Source: a virus
Strand: one strand, 5' to 3'
Virus record (IMG/VR): IMGVR_UViG_3300009508_000005
Location: 1 to 60,075 of that record
DNA: 60,075 nt
Part shown: positions 22,375-33,200 of the stretch, piece after piece
How positions within the stretch are numbered: position 1 is the stretch's first letter
How the letters are laid out: each line of letters begins with the position of its first letter
Position numbers and translations under genes: made by a program
Notes under the pieces: generated by a model
Databases searched by the model: none
Seen by the model: only the letters and a program-made list of their open reading frames with translations
What the model was told of the DNA's origin: nothing

Positions 22375-23388
22375 ATGAGCGAAGAAAACGAGTTCGACGA
22401 AGCATTTGACGGAGCGTTCGCCGCAGCGACAGGCGGGGAACCAGCCGCCGACGTAGAGGTTCCTACCTCCCCCGCCGCCGCGCCCGCAGCAGAATCCACT
22501 GATGGGGATACGCCGGTTAAGGACGAGCCCGCAGCAGAATCCGCTGATGGGGATACGCCGGTTAAGGACGAGCCCGCAGCAGAATCCGCTGATGGGGATA
22601 CGCCGGTTAAAGACGAGCCCGCAGCAGAATCCGCTGCCTCTGGCGCGGACGGTGACGTCCCCAAAGCGCCAGCCGCCGTAGCCCCCGTGGTCCCTGCCCC
22701 GGTACCGCAGCCCCCGCTGGATCCGCAGTTCATCGCGCAGGCGGTAGCTGAGCAGATGCGCAAGCAGCAGGCGTCCCCGGACCCTGCGCCGACCGCAGCA
22801 CCCGAGGCGTATGTGCCGAAGACTGCGGACGATTTCTTGACAGCTGAGCAGAAAGCAGCGCTCGCCGTGTTCGATAGCGACTGGAACGACGTGGCCCCCG
22901 TGGTCCGTGACCTCCTGGCCGCGACAATACAAGCCGAGCGTGCTAACATTCGGCAGGAAGTGATGGCAGAGGTAGGGCAGACTCTGGCGCCGGTTCAGCA
23001 GCTTGCTGCTAAATCGCAGGGCGACGCCTTTAACTCCGCTGTCGAAGCGGCCCACCCCGACTGGCGCGAAGTAGCGCAGAAGTTGCCGGAGTGGATCGAA
23101 TCGGACCCCTTGGTACGCGACCGTTTGATGGACGTTTACCAGAATGGGACCGCGCAGGAAGCGATTAACCTGATCTCCAGGTTTAAACAAGCGACAGGCC
23201 AACCGAGTGCAGCGCCAGTTAAACCAGCCTCGCCAGCCCCGCAAGTAACGCCTAAAGCAGCGCCGTCCAAAGCAGCCTTGGCTGCTACAATGGCCCCGCC
23301 ACGGGCTCAACGCAGTGCAACAACTGCAGCTAAGGATCCCGCCGACTTCGATGCGGCGTTTGAAGAAGCTGCGAAACAAACTGGTTGA
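22375..23388 (+). CDS. Scaffolding protein (337 residues)
   Basis: Located between portal and capsid. The N-terminal third is acidic and Pro/Ala-rich with three near-identical 15-residue repeats (DGDTPVKDEPAAESA). The centre is helical (FIAQAVAEQMRKQQ; VRDLLAATIQAERANIRQEV), and the C-terminus is basic and Pro/Ala-rich before DFDAAFEEAAKQTG. The EFDEAFDGAF-type motif at the N-terminus (residues 6-15) reappears as DFDAAFEEA near the C-terminus. It is expected to be inside the procapsid and then lost. Confidence 0.8.
   Translation: MSEENEFDEAFDGAFAAATGGEPAADVEVPTSPAAAPAAESTDGDTPVKDEPAAESADGDTPVKDEPAAESADGDTPVKDEPAAESAASGADGDVPKAPAAVAPVVPAPVPQPPLDPQFIAQAVAEQMRKQQASPDPAPTAAPEAYVPKTADDFLTAEQKAALAVFDSDWNDVAPVVRDLLAATIQAERANIRQEVMAEVGQTLAPVQQLAAKSQGDAFNSAVEAAHPDWREVAQKLPEWIESDPLVRDRLMDVYQNGTAQEAINLISRFKQATGQPSAAPVKPASPAPQVTPKAAPSKAALAATMAPPRAQRSATTAAKDPADFDAAFEEAAKQTG
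22501..22635 (+). repeat. Three tandem 45-bp repeats inside the scaffold gene
   Basis: The unit starts GATGGGGATACGCCGGTTAA and ends at GAATCCGCT. Three copies differ by one base or so (GTTAAGGAC versus GTTAAAGAC). The length keeps the frame, so copy number could vary without breaking the protein. Confidence 0.85.
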
Positions 23389-23420
23389 CTTGACCGACTG
23401 GTAACTAGAGGAAATACATC

Positions 23421-24473
23421 ATGGCTTATGCAGGCAATGCTTACGGCGACCTGACTCCGCGTCAGTCGGCCTTCTCCGTCGTTGAGTTCTTGAAGCGCGC
23501 TCTACCCCTTTTGACTATCGAGAAGTTCGGTACTCAGAAGCCGCTGCCTAAGAACGAAACCAAGACCATCAAAATGCGCCGCTACTTCCTGATTGGCGGC
23601 ACTGGTGCGTACTCCGGTAACGCCGGCGCGTACAACATGCCGTTGGCTACTACCCCGCTGACCGAGGGTGAGACCCCCACTGGCACCAAGATGGGCTACA
23701 AGGACTACTCTGTAGACATCGCGCAGTACGGCAACTGGACTGGTTTCAGTGACTTCGTGCTGGATCTCCACGAGGATGTCCCGCCGGTCATCAAAGAGTT
23801 CAGCGACATCTTGGGTGAGCAGGCAGCTACCACCAAAGAGACGCTGACGTACAACGTGTTGAAGGCGGGTACCAACGTGTTCTACGCCAACGGCTCCGCG
23901 CGTACCAGTGTGAACACTCCGATCACCAAGGGTATGATTCGCCGCGTGACCCGCGCGATGAAGAACCAGAACGTAATGAAGATCACTACTGTTCTGGCCT
24001 CCACGCCGAACTACAACGTGCAGCCAATCGAAGCCGCATACGTCGCGCTGGTTCACCCGAACTGCGAGAACGACGTGCGTGAGATCGACGGCTTTATCAA
24101 CGTCGCCAACTACGCGCAAGGCAAGGCGTTCGAGGGTGAGATTGGTAAGGTGGAAGACGTTCGCTTCGTCAGCTCCACCGTGTTCACCGCGTTCGCAGAC
24201 GGCGGCGGCGCCTACGCTGGCAGCGGCACTGACATGCTGTCTACCACGGGCACCAGCGCTGACGTCTATCCGATCCTGTTCCTGGGTAAGGAAGCGTTCT
24301 CTATCATCCCACTTCGCGGTAAGGAAGCGGCCATGATGAGCGTTGTCTATCCCAAGGCGTCTGAGTCTGACCCGCTGGGCCAGCGCGGCGTAGTATCTTG
24401 GAAGATGTACCACGCTGCTATCATCACGAATGATTTCAACATCATTCGCGGCGAAGTAGCCGCCACCGCGTAA
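23421..24473 (+). CDS. Major capsid protein, N4-gp56-like (350 residues)
   Basis: MAYAGNAYGDLTPRQSAFSV leads into LPLLTIEKFGTQKPLPKNET and TIKMRRYF, then GYKDYSVDIAQYGNWTGFSD. This opening is characteristic of the N4-gp56 family of major capsid proteins (HK97 fold). The length fits. A strong ribosome site (GAGGAAA) precedes the start, and a Rho-independent terminator follows right after the stop, which would allow extra expression. It forms the icosahedral shell. Confidence 0.9.
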   Translation: MAYAGNAYGDLTPRQSAFSVVEFLKRALPLLTIEKFGTQKPLPKNETKTIKMRRYFLIGGTGAYSGNAGAYNMPLATTPLTEGETPTGTKMGYKDYSVDIAQYGNWTGFSDFVLDLHEDVPPVIKEFSDILGEQAATTKETLTYNVLKAGTNVFYANGSARTSVNTPITKGMIRRVTRAMKNQNVMKITTVLASTPNYNVQPIEAAYVALVHPNCENDVREIDGFINVANYAQGKAFEGEIGKVEDVRFVSSTVFTAFADGGGAYAGSGTDMLSTTGTSADVYPILFLGKEAFSIIPLRGKEAAMMSVVYPKASESDPLGQRGVVSWKMYHAAIITNDFNIIRGEVAATA

Positions 24474-24489
24474 TGTGGTGAGCTAGTCG

Positions 24490-24520
24490 ACAAACCCCGC
24501 CCAGTGCGGGGTTTGTTTTG
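24490..24520 (+). terminator. Rho-independent terminator after the capsid gene
   Basis: ACAAACCCCGC (24490-24500), loop CCAGT, GCGGGGTTTGT (24506-24516), then TTTG. An 11-pair stem with a T-rich 3' side. It is the clearest terminator in the window. Confidence 0.9.
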
Positions 24521-24528
24521 TCCAATAC

Positions 24529-24557
24529 TTGATCAAACCGCTGTGTCAGGCGATACT
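24529..24557 (+). promoter_or_regulatory. Sigma70-like promoter just after the capsid terminator
   Basis: TTGATC (24529-24534), 17 bases, GATACT (24552-24557). It lies eight bases past the terminator and 34 before the next start codon, so it could restart transcription of the downstream virion genes. Confidence 0.5.
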
Positions 24558-24591
24558 GCGACCCATACCAAACAAACAGGGCTTGACTCCA

Positions 24592-24837
24592 ATGGATAGA
24601 ATCTATATCGAACCTGCCGAGAACGGCCTAATCCTCCGCTACGACGACGACAAGATCCGGGACGCAAACCGGAAGAGCGGGTCGAAGTGGAAGGATCCCG
24701 AGGTTAAGAAGGTGTACCCCGATGCAGCGAGCATGCTGCAGGATCTGACCAACGTTCTCCCAACGATGAAACCACGGACCGCTAGCGCAACCGACGAGTT
24801 CGCTGAGTCCTTCGCAGAAGCAACCACCAAAGAGTAA
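24592..24837 (+). CDS. Small virion-region protein (81 residues)
   Basis: ATG at 24592 (MDRIYIEPAENGLILRYDDD) is chosen over an upstream start that would lie within the promoter. The start is beta-rich, then come KKVYPDAASMLQDLTNVLPT and an acidic C-terminus. Proteins like this, with a YxDDx strand, occur after the capsid gene in related phages; role unknown. Confidence 0.7.
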   Translation: MDRIYIEPAENGLILRYDDDKIRDANRKSGSKWKDPEVKKVYPDAASMLQDLTNVLPTMKPRTASATDEFAESFAEATTKE

Positions 24838-24842
24838 CCGCA

Positions 24843-25268
24843 ATGACGACTGAAACTGAGAGCAACGAGCCAACCGAAACTACAGTAAAACCGCAGCAGC
24901 CCACCCCCCGCACCAATGCAGGGAAAGCAGCTGCCAAGTCCAGCAAGGGTAAGTCGACTGCCGCCAGCAAAGCGGACGCCGAACCTGCTTGCGTGGACCT
25001 CACTAAACCTGCGGACCACGAAGACGAGGACCACCCCCCGGTCATTATGCGGCTGCACTCTAGCGACAAGTTCCCCCCTAATGGGCAGCCGTTCGGCGTC
25101 AATGGGCGGTTCTTCGCGCTCAAAGCGGACGTGTGGTACCGAGTGCCTGGGTTCTTGCCACTGAGCATTTCTGACGTCGTGGAAGACATGCCGATCAAGG
25201 ACGAGAACGACCGTTTCGTTGGCACCCGAGCAGCCAAGCGGTTCCCATACGAAATCTTTAAGGCGTAA
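24843..25268 (+). CDS. Virion-region protein with disordered N-terminus (141 residues)
   Basis: Residues 1-55 are Thr/Lys/Ala-rich and probably disordered (TTETESNEPTETTVKPQQPT). The C-terminal domain contains VIMRLHSSDKFPPNGQPFGV and GRFFALKADVWYRVPGFLPL, then ISDVVEDMPIKDEN. It lies between capsid and adaptor genes, so a head-associated or head-completion role is plausible but unproven. Confidence 0.68.
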   Translation: MTTETESNEPTETTVKPQQPTPRTNAGKAAAKSSKGKSTAASKADAEPACVDLTKPADHEDEDHPPVIMRLHSSDKFPPNGQPFGVNGRFFALKADVWYRVPGFLPLSISDVVEDMPIKDENDRFVGTRAAKRFPYEIFKA

Positions 25269-25271
25269 ACC

Positions 25272-26021
25272 ATGACCCTCCGAGAGCTGCTGGAAGAACT
25301 TCGGTCGCAGATCCTGCGGGACACTTCGTCGGCCGTAGGGGCAGCAGCCTCGGAGGGCGCACTGCACTCCGACGAGTCGCTTATTAACTACATCCGCGAC
25401 GCGGAAGTTAAGTTTGCGATACGGACTGCGTGCCTGCGGGATAGCCGCACTGATTCTGTGTGCCTAATCACCTTGGTGGAGGGGCAGTCTGAGTACGACG
25501 TGAGTAAGCGGATCATCAACGTGTTCGGTGCGCGGTACGACGGGCGCATTAACTTGGGGCCGATTGGGTTCACCAACGAGATAACCCCCCGCGCTAACCT
25601 GTCTCCCAGCGTACCAACCCAGTACAGCACCACCCCCGGAGAGCCGCGATTCTTCTACACGGACTCGGGCAGTGGCGTCATTGGCGTGGTGCCAGCCCCA
25701 GGCCCGGAGCACGCCGGCAAGACCATACGACTGACTGTTACGCGCAAGCCCTTGGTTCCTCTGACTAAGTCGAACCTGTCTGCGGAGCCCGAGATCCCGG
25801 AGGAATACCACTTGGACCTGCTGGGGTGGGCGGCGTTCCTGGCGTTGTCTAACAACGATTCGGAGATCAACGGGGATCCAGCGAACATTTCCATTATTAT
25901 GGCGCGCAACAACGTGCACAAGAAACGGTTCAACGACGCCGTGGATGAATGCAAGACGCAGATTAAGAACGCTAGCGCGGGTACCGTATCTTTCGCTACC
26001 CCCGGCGCAAACTGGAGATAG
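25272..26021 (+). CDS. Probable head-tail adaptor (249 residues)
   Basis: MTLRELLEELRSQILRDTSS starts a helical N-terminal part, and YIRDAEVKFAIRTACLRDSR follows. The middle has beta segments, and the C-terminus has EEYHLDLLGWAAFLALSNND plus KRFNDAVDECKTQI. This mix of a helical bundle with an inserted beta region, placed after the capsid, is typical of podovirus adaptors that dock under the portal. No sequence search supports it. Confidence 0.6.
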   Translation: MTLRELLEELRSQILRDTSSAVGAAASEGALHSDESLINYIRDAEVKFAIRTACLRDSRTDSVCLITLVEGQSEYDVSKRIINVFGARYDGRINLGPIGFTNEITPRANLSPSVPTQYSTTPGEPRFFYTDSGSGVIGVVPAPGPEHAGKTIRLTVTRKPLVPLTKSNLSAEPEIPEEYHLDLLGWAAFLALSNNDSEINGDPANISIIMARNNVHKKRFNDAVDECKTQIKNASAGTVSFATPGANWR

Positions 26022-26024
26022 GCC

Positions 26025-27197
26025 ATGGCTACTGTTATAGACCCCCGCACTGGACTGCCCGTGCAGGTGCCCTCGCGCACTGGATTGGCAGCGGCTACTC
26101 AACCCAACTTGGGCGGTCAGTTGGCGGATACTATGTACTCCAAGCTACCTAATCGCGCGGGCGCGCAGATGCCGGCGCCAGCGCGGAGGCAAGGGCTGGC
26201 AGCGGCTACTCAACCCAACTTGGGTGGTCAGTTGGCGGACACTATGTACGCGTCTCTGCCGCCATCCACGTTCGCGCAGATCCCCGTTGCCGCGCCCAGT
26301 ACCGCACCCACTACTGCGCCGGTCGCCCCCGCTGCGGCAGCACCAGCTCCCGTGGTAACGCCAGTGGCTGAGCCAGTAGCCCCGTTGGATGTGGCGTCGT
26401 TGAACCGGCAGGTAGCGGAGCGCATCGAGTTGTCGCGCCCCGAAGCTGGGATCCTGCAGCCCGCAGAGCGCGGCAATTATAATCAGTACAACACGGATCA
26501 AGCCGCGTTGGCGCAACGGGCAGCCCCCACCAACGGAATCAACTTCGGGTTCGGACCCGACAATACTGCCCGCGACTACCTAGACGCTGCGGCCGTACGT
26601 GACGCCCAAGCTGCGGAGCAGGCTGCCCAGCGCAGAACTACTGCTCAGAACAACATTCGCCGTAGCCAGCTAACGAACGCCGCGCAGAGTGACGACGTCA
26701 ACGAACGCCGCGTCGCGCTGCAGTCTCTGGCAGCGCTCGACGCTGGTGAGCAGCAGGGTGCTTCGGAGTTGGCTAACACGGGTCGCGCACGTATTAACCT
26801 GCAAGGGCAGATGGAGCAGGCGAGGACTGCGGGGGACGCGGCGGTGCAGGCCGCTCAACTTCGGTCCCAAGGTACACTGGCCGGCGCTGCCCTGGGGCGA
26901 GAAGCTACGCTGGAGGCTGCACGGATAAAGGCGTCTGGTGGCGTGGCTACTGAACAAGCAAAGGCGACCAGTCCGACGTCACTACTGGCCGCGCAGCGAG
27001 CCCAAGGTGAGCTGCAGCGCCAGCAGATGATCAACGACGCCATGCAGGCAGGCGACATCGAGACTGCCATTGCACTCGCCGGTGGTGGGCGTGCGTCCGA
27101 TAAGGCGTATACTGACCCCATCACTGGGGCGCCCCTGTCTCCCGAGGCGATTTTCCAACTACAACAGCGCCAACTGCAGCAGTTGCAGGGCCAGTAA
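26025..27197 (+). CDS. Ala/Gln-rich internal virion protein (390 residues)
   Basis: Near the N-terminus a segment GLAAATQPNLGGQLADTMY occurs twice (about residues 22-40 and 56-74). A Pro/Ala/Val linker follows (APTTAPVAPAAAAPAPVVTP), then long Ala/Gln/Arg helices. It starts right after the adaptor and precedes the giant internal protein. Composition and position suggest an ejection protein stored in the head. Confidence 0.65.
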   Translation: MATVIDPRTGLPVQVPSRTGLAAATQPNLGGQLADTMYSKLPNRAGAQMPAPARRQGLAAATQPNLGGQLADTMYASLPPSTFAQIPVAAPSTAPTTAPVAPAAAAPAPVVTPVAEPVAPLDVASLNRQVAERIELSRPEAGILQPAERGNYNQYNTDQAALAQRAAPTNGINFGFGPDNTARDYLDAAAVRDAQAAEQAAQRRTTAQNNIRRSQLTNAAQSDDVNERRVALQSLAALDAGEQQGASELANTGRARINLQGQMEQARTAGDAAVQAAQLRSQGTLAGAALGREATLEAARIKASGGVATEQAKATSPTSLLAAQRAQGELQRQQMINDAMQAGDIETAIALAGGGRASDKAYTDPITGAPLSPEAIFQLQQRQLQQLQGQ

Positions 27198-27218
27198 CAC
27201 CACAAGACGAGGTAGGAA

Positions 27219-30200
27219 ATGGCCGAGCAATACAGCCCAGGTCTACTTGCACGAGCTTACGAGCTGCAAGCCGCAGAAGCCGCGAGACAGAAGGCAGCGC
27301 AAGCAGCAGCCGCGCAGGAAGCCGCAGCAGTACGCGAAGCTACACGGGACCGCACAGCGGGGGAGTTCGCAGGAGACACTGCGGCTGCCGCGTTGCAGAC
27401 AGCGGTGGGTCTTGGCGGCGCTGGCTACGGGTTGGCGAATATGGCTACCCTTGGGGTGGCCGACCGGGTGCTCGGACTGTCAGAGAATTTTGACCGGACG
27501 CAGGACATAGTGGAGGGGTTCAAGTCTGCCCCGCTAAAGGCGCGCAAAGCGGAAATGCAGCGCAGGTTCGACGAGGAAGGGGTCGGCGCTGGCGCAGGGT
27601 ACTTGGCTAGCACCCCATCGGTACTGGGAGACTTCGCTGTTCAGTCTGCCGGGTACCTAATTCCTGGGGCTGCCGCCGCACGTACTGCGGGTAGGATCGC
27701 TGCCGCTGGTACCGCAGCGCGGGGTGGGTCGTCCCTAGCCCAAGCGGGCAACGCCCAGCGCGCGGCTACCCGCGCAGGTCTGGTGGCCCAAGGCGGGCAG
27801 ACCGCTGGATACATGAACATCGACGCCATCAACGCTGCACGCGACGCTGGCCGGTCGGAGGGTGAGCAACAGGCGTACGGTTTGGGTGCTGGTGCAGTAG
27901 GCGCCGTGGTAGGCCCAGCCATATCTAAACTGACAGGTGCTGCCCAGCTGGAAGCCCGTGCGGCCCAAGCGTTCGGCGGGGCGGCGGTACCGGCAGGTGC
28001 ATCTGGACTAGCCAGTCGTGTGGCTGTAGGTGCAGGACAGCAGGCGGTCGAGGAAGGTGCGCAGGAGTCTTACGAGCAGGTAGTCCGTAACATCGCTGGT
28101 GGTAACGACCTTGGGGATCAGGTTGCGCAAAACGCGGCTATCGGTGCGATCCTCGGGTCTGTACTGGGCGGTGGCATGGGTGCTACTGGGCGCAGTGTTG
28201 GGGCGGACGAAGCTGCTAAGCTGCGCACGGATGTCGAGCGCGAGCTACTGCGGTACAACATGGACCAGAGGGGCGTACTGGCCCCTAGCGCGTTGTCCGA
28301 CTGGACTGGCCCTGCCGGTGCCGGAGACAATGCGGCTATTCTTGACGCGCAGACCGCAGCGTTGTCTTCGCAGCTACCCGTGGTTGGTGAGGGTACCGCC
28401 GAGGAAGTGGCTGCGGTTACTGGTGCGGAGCAGATTGACGTCGCCGCTGCCGCCGAGGCAGGACAACTAGACGCCGAGCTGGAGGCACTGGCTCGGGACC
28501 AAGACGCTGCCCAAGCCCGCGAGACCACTGCCAACGTGGATGCTCCGCTATCTGAGCAGCTGCCGCAGGTGGAAGAACTCACCGGCGCTCGCCGTATACT
28601 GGCCGAGCGCGGAGCCACACGCATCCCCCGTGCTCAGGTGCAGGAAATCGCCCCGGAGGAAATTTTCCTTGGACCAGACAATGCAAGTGCCACCGATACT
28701 TATAAGCAGCGCGCTCCATTGGCAGGTGTGCGCCAGCGCTTTGGTGAGGATACTGCGGCAGCCGAGGCCCAACGACGTGGCCCAGATGCCCTTCCACTGG
28801 AAGACGTGCAGCAGTACTTTGGCGCAGCAGAGGCGGGCCGCCAATATGGCAAGCGCCAGCAGACCGCCGCCGAGGTGGAAGCGCCCGCCGCGCCAGTCCC
28901 GATTGACCTGAGCGTGCCGAAAACTAAACGTGACTACCTGCGGGATGTTCGCGCCGCAGTCGCCGGCACTAGCGGGCAGGATCCCAAGCGCCTGAGTGGC
29001 AAGGCTTGGAATGAGTTGCTTGCCGGCGCAGCTGCGGAAGGGATCGCCCCCACCAGCCCAGACTTCGCTGCCTACATGGGGCACCACGCGGACTTAGCAC
29101 TGCGCACTGCCAACGAGCAGGGTACAGCTGAGTCCAGCGTCATGGCCGCCGTGTACAACGCGTATCCGCTGACAGCCGAGCAGCAGCTGGATGCCTCGGA
29201 CCGCTGGGGTGGATTGCCCGCCACGGAAGCATCAGAGGACGCTATATTCGGTGCTCGCCCAGAGCCCAAGGTTGCGGACAGTGACATCGTTCGCCCACCT
29301 GCCGGCCGTGAAACACTAGGATCCATGCTCGCTGCCCTTGGGGGCATCAGCATGGATTATCAGATGGACATTACCGGGGACAAGGGCAAGAAGGCGAACA
29401 AGGGGTACCGTACGGGTAACCTGTTCCAGCGCTCCGGCACCAGCATAGACGACGCGGCCAAGGCAGCGTGGGAAGCTGGGTACATGACGGACGTGGACTA
29501 CGCTAACCTGGGTGGGGTGCCTAAGCTGACTGAGCTACTGCAGCGCGCGTACTCAGGTGAGCCAGTGTTCCCCGTCGGGTCTCAAGCGTTCGAGAACCAG
29601 ATGGAAGCGCAGCTGCTGGAACGGCAGCAGACTGAGGCGGCTGAGGGTGCTAGCGCACCAGCGCAGCAGCAAGAGCAGGATGGTGAGACGGATACCACGT
29701 TCGCGGACCACTTGCAGTCGCTGTATGTAGCAGGTACCGCCGAGGAACTGAACCGCACGGTCATCGGGGTGCGCAGCAGCCCAGCGTTCGCTGAGTACTC
29801 CTATGAACAGAAGCTGATCATGGAGAACCGCATCGCGGAGCGCTGGAGCGAGTTGGATGGCATCGACTTCCACTTAGCGGACACAGTTGCTCCCAAGAAA
29901 ACCACGGTGGATGCGCGCCGGTTCGACACCATGGTCAAGTCAGCTCCGGCTAGACTCGGGGTGGAGGTAAGTGGGGTCTCTACGGTTGCGGACCTCAGCG
30001 CTGTGCTGGGCCGTCAGATGCCCGCTAATACCAAGGGTGTCTACACCCAAGAAGGGCAGCTCTATATCGTGCGGGAGAACCACACGGACGTAAAAGACGT
30101 GGCGTTCACCATCGCCCACGAGCAGGGCCACTTGGGGTTGGATAAACTACTAGGCACGCACCTGCGCAGCGCCACTCGTCGCATGTGGGCCAACTCGGCT

Positions 30201-33200
30201 ATGCGCAAGCGGATCCAGCAGAAAATGCTAGACCTGAAACTCAATGCGGAAGGCGAAGCAGCCCCCGCAGCCAGCCGCTCCTTGGCCGCTGAGGAAGTGC
30301 TGGCAGACATGCTGGCGTCTGGCGAGCGCATAAACAAGGACGTATGGGCCAAGCTGCGCGCCGGGGTCAAAGAGTTCTTTGCCAAGCTGTTCGGTGTGAG
30401 CGACTACATAGTAACCAACGGGGAAGTAGACGGGCTGTTGCAGTCTGTCGCCCAGGTTATCAAGGGTGACGTCACCCCGGAGGGCGCACGCACCCCGGAT
30501 ATGCGCGCTTGGTTCACTGACACTACTAACGCAGCGAAAGCGGACGACAAGTTCTCCAAGGTCAACGCTGACCTGGACGCCACCATCGACGCAGCACGAG
30601 CGGAACTGTCTTCCCAGCGCCTGCCACCCGTGGCCGACTTCTTGAAGAGTGCGGGGGAAGCGTCTGCCACCAACGCGAAGACCCTTTGGTCACAGGTAAA
30701 GAACGGCAGTCTAAAGGACGTGCTGGTCAAGAACTTCATGCACCTAAACCAGCTGTCCGCGTTCTACGACAAGCTGTTCGCGGGGCGCATTGGGGCGCTA
30801 GCTGACGAAAAGTCCGCCATGGAAGCGGCGTTCAACAAGATGAACGCTCGGGATAACGAGCTGTCGTATGAGGGCGAGAAGCTGGGCAAGCAGTCAGTCA
30901 ACGACTTCGCCCGCGAGTGGTCCGGGTTTGGACGCCGTCAGCCAAGCAAGCACCGTGCGCTCAACACCATGATGCAGTACTCCACGTTCTACAAGGTGTT
31001 CCCGGACCGCGCGTGGGATAAGCAGGGCAGCGTGGACTACAGCGCGGCTGGGTACACCGAGGTAGACCGCAAGGCCGCGTTGGCCAAGGTCCAGCAGATG
31101 TGGAGCGCTGTGGGTACCGAGGGGCAGTCGATCTATAAGCGGTCCCAGGCGATCTACGAGTCCCGTTGGAACGAGCGCTACGATGCGCTGACCAAGGAGC
31201 TGGACCGCATTGGCAAAGTGAACAAGGAGTACGGTGGCGACACCAGCGTTGTGGACGGGAAGATCGTCAAATACAAAGCGGACATACGCTTGGCGCTGGG
31301 TAAGTTGAAGGAAGGCCCGTACTCGCCACTCCAGCGCAATGGGGAGCACACCGTAGTGGTCACCGACGCCGGCACTGGGGCGGTAATCCACTTCTCAGCG
31401 TACGACACCAAGGAAGCGGCCCAAGCTACCAGTGGGTCTCTACGGGAGCAGTACGCTGCGGACAACTCCGCTGGCAACTACAACGTGATTGTGTCGACCC
31501 GTGCGGACTTCGACTCTCGCTTGGGCGGTACCAGCGTGGGGAATGTGGAGTCGCAGCGCCGCACAATCTTGGCTGACGTGGAGTCCATGCTGCCCGCAGG
31601 TATCGACGACGCAGCGCGGGCACAGGTGGCTAACACGGTGTCGAACGCACTAACCGAAGCGTACCTTGCTGGGCTGCCTGACCGCGCATTCATGAAGCAT
31701 GCCAAGACCCGTAAGAACGTCGACGGGTTCGACCTCGATGCGTTCCGCGCTTTCGCGGATTACTCCCTGCGATCCGCGCGGGACATCGCGGGTATTCAGT
31801 TTGACGGGCGGATCGCCAGCGCGCTCAACTCGGTGGAGACGTTCGCTAAGGACATCACGCTGGGTAAGATGCGCCCCGACGGGACCAAGGGTGTTTACAC
31901 CGGGGACACCGCGCTGATCCGTACAGTAGCCGACGCGGTTAAGCGCCAGCATGCGGCGAGCTTGGACGTGACTGAGAACAAACTGGTCAACGGACTGTCG
32001 CAGGCGGGGTTCATGTGGTTCATGACTTCCCCCAGCCAGATGTTCCTGAACGCCACCCAGACCCACTTGGTAGCGCTGCCCCGTTTGGCCTCCCAGTATG
32101 GCGGGGGCCGTGCGGCGAAAGAGATCCACAAAGCCATGGCGCAGTTCGCCAAGTCGAAAGGCAGCCTGCTCGGTACCGACTCGGTACTGCGTAAGAGTGG
32201 GGAAGTCCGAGATCAGGTGATGCTGGACGTACTGCAGCAGCTGCATGACGAAGGCCCGCTGGATCTCACGCAGGCGCACCAAGTGTCTGAGTACGCTGGT
32301 GGTCGTAATGCGGCACTGACTCCCTATATGAGCAAGGTGGTGGAGTTCGCTTCGATGTTTATGCACCGGTCGGAGGTATTCAACCGGGAGGTTACGTCCG
32401 CTGCCGCAGTGCGGTTGGAGTTGGATAAGCGCGGCGGCTCACTCCCAGCGAAAGGGTCCGCTGAGTACGACACCTTGGTGGCGGAAATGACCAAGCTGGG
32501 TACCCGCGCCATTGACACTACCCACTACAACTACGCACAGTCGAATAAGCCCGCAGTCATGCAGGGCGCCGTGGGCAAGTTGGTGTTCCAGTTCCAGCAG
32601 TACCGGTTCCACACCCTGGCTATGATGGCCCGTGACATCCGCAACGCGCGGCTGGGCAAGGCAGTTATGGACCCAGTAAATAAGGCCATGGGCAAGGACG
32701 TCGTGGCCCTCAGCCCGCTGGATGCTGAGGAAGCACGCGAAGCTCGAGCTGCGTTGTCTTGGCTGCTCGGCATGCAGCTTGCATTCACCGGTGCTGCAGG
32801 GACAGTCTTGGCCCCGTTCGCGTTCGGCATAGCTGACGCGTTCCGGGACGATGACGACCTGACAGACAGCCGCACGGACTTCATTAACTACGCTGGCAAG
32901 TATATGTCGCACGGCGTGCTCGCGGGGCTGGTGGACACGCAGCGGGTCAGTGCTGCTACACTGATACCCTACTATGGCGAGAAAGGGTACGAGCCAGTGG
33001 GCGGCAAATCATCTGACCTGTTCGAGTATCACCTGATGCGGAACCTCGGCCCGTGGGTCGGTCTGCTGGGCGATGCTGTCAACGGCGGGTCCGCACTGAT
33101 GAACGGCGACGTGTACAAAGCGTCCCAAGGGCTGCTGCCTAAGCCGTTCCGTGATGCTGTCAAGTCGGTGAACGAGACCGCTGGGGGCATCCGCGACCAA

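Noticed and set aside
22312-23379. 355-codon open frame antisense to the scaffold gene
   Set aside because: It mirrors the scaffold repeats, lacks a ribosome site and opposes the operon; a shadow of GC-rich repetitive coding.
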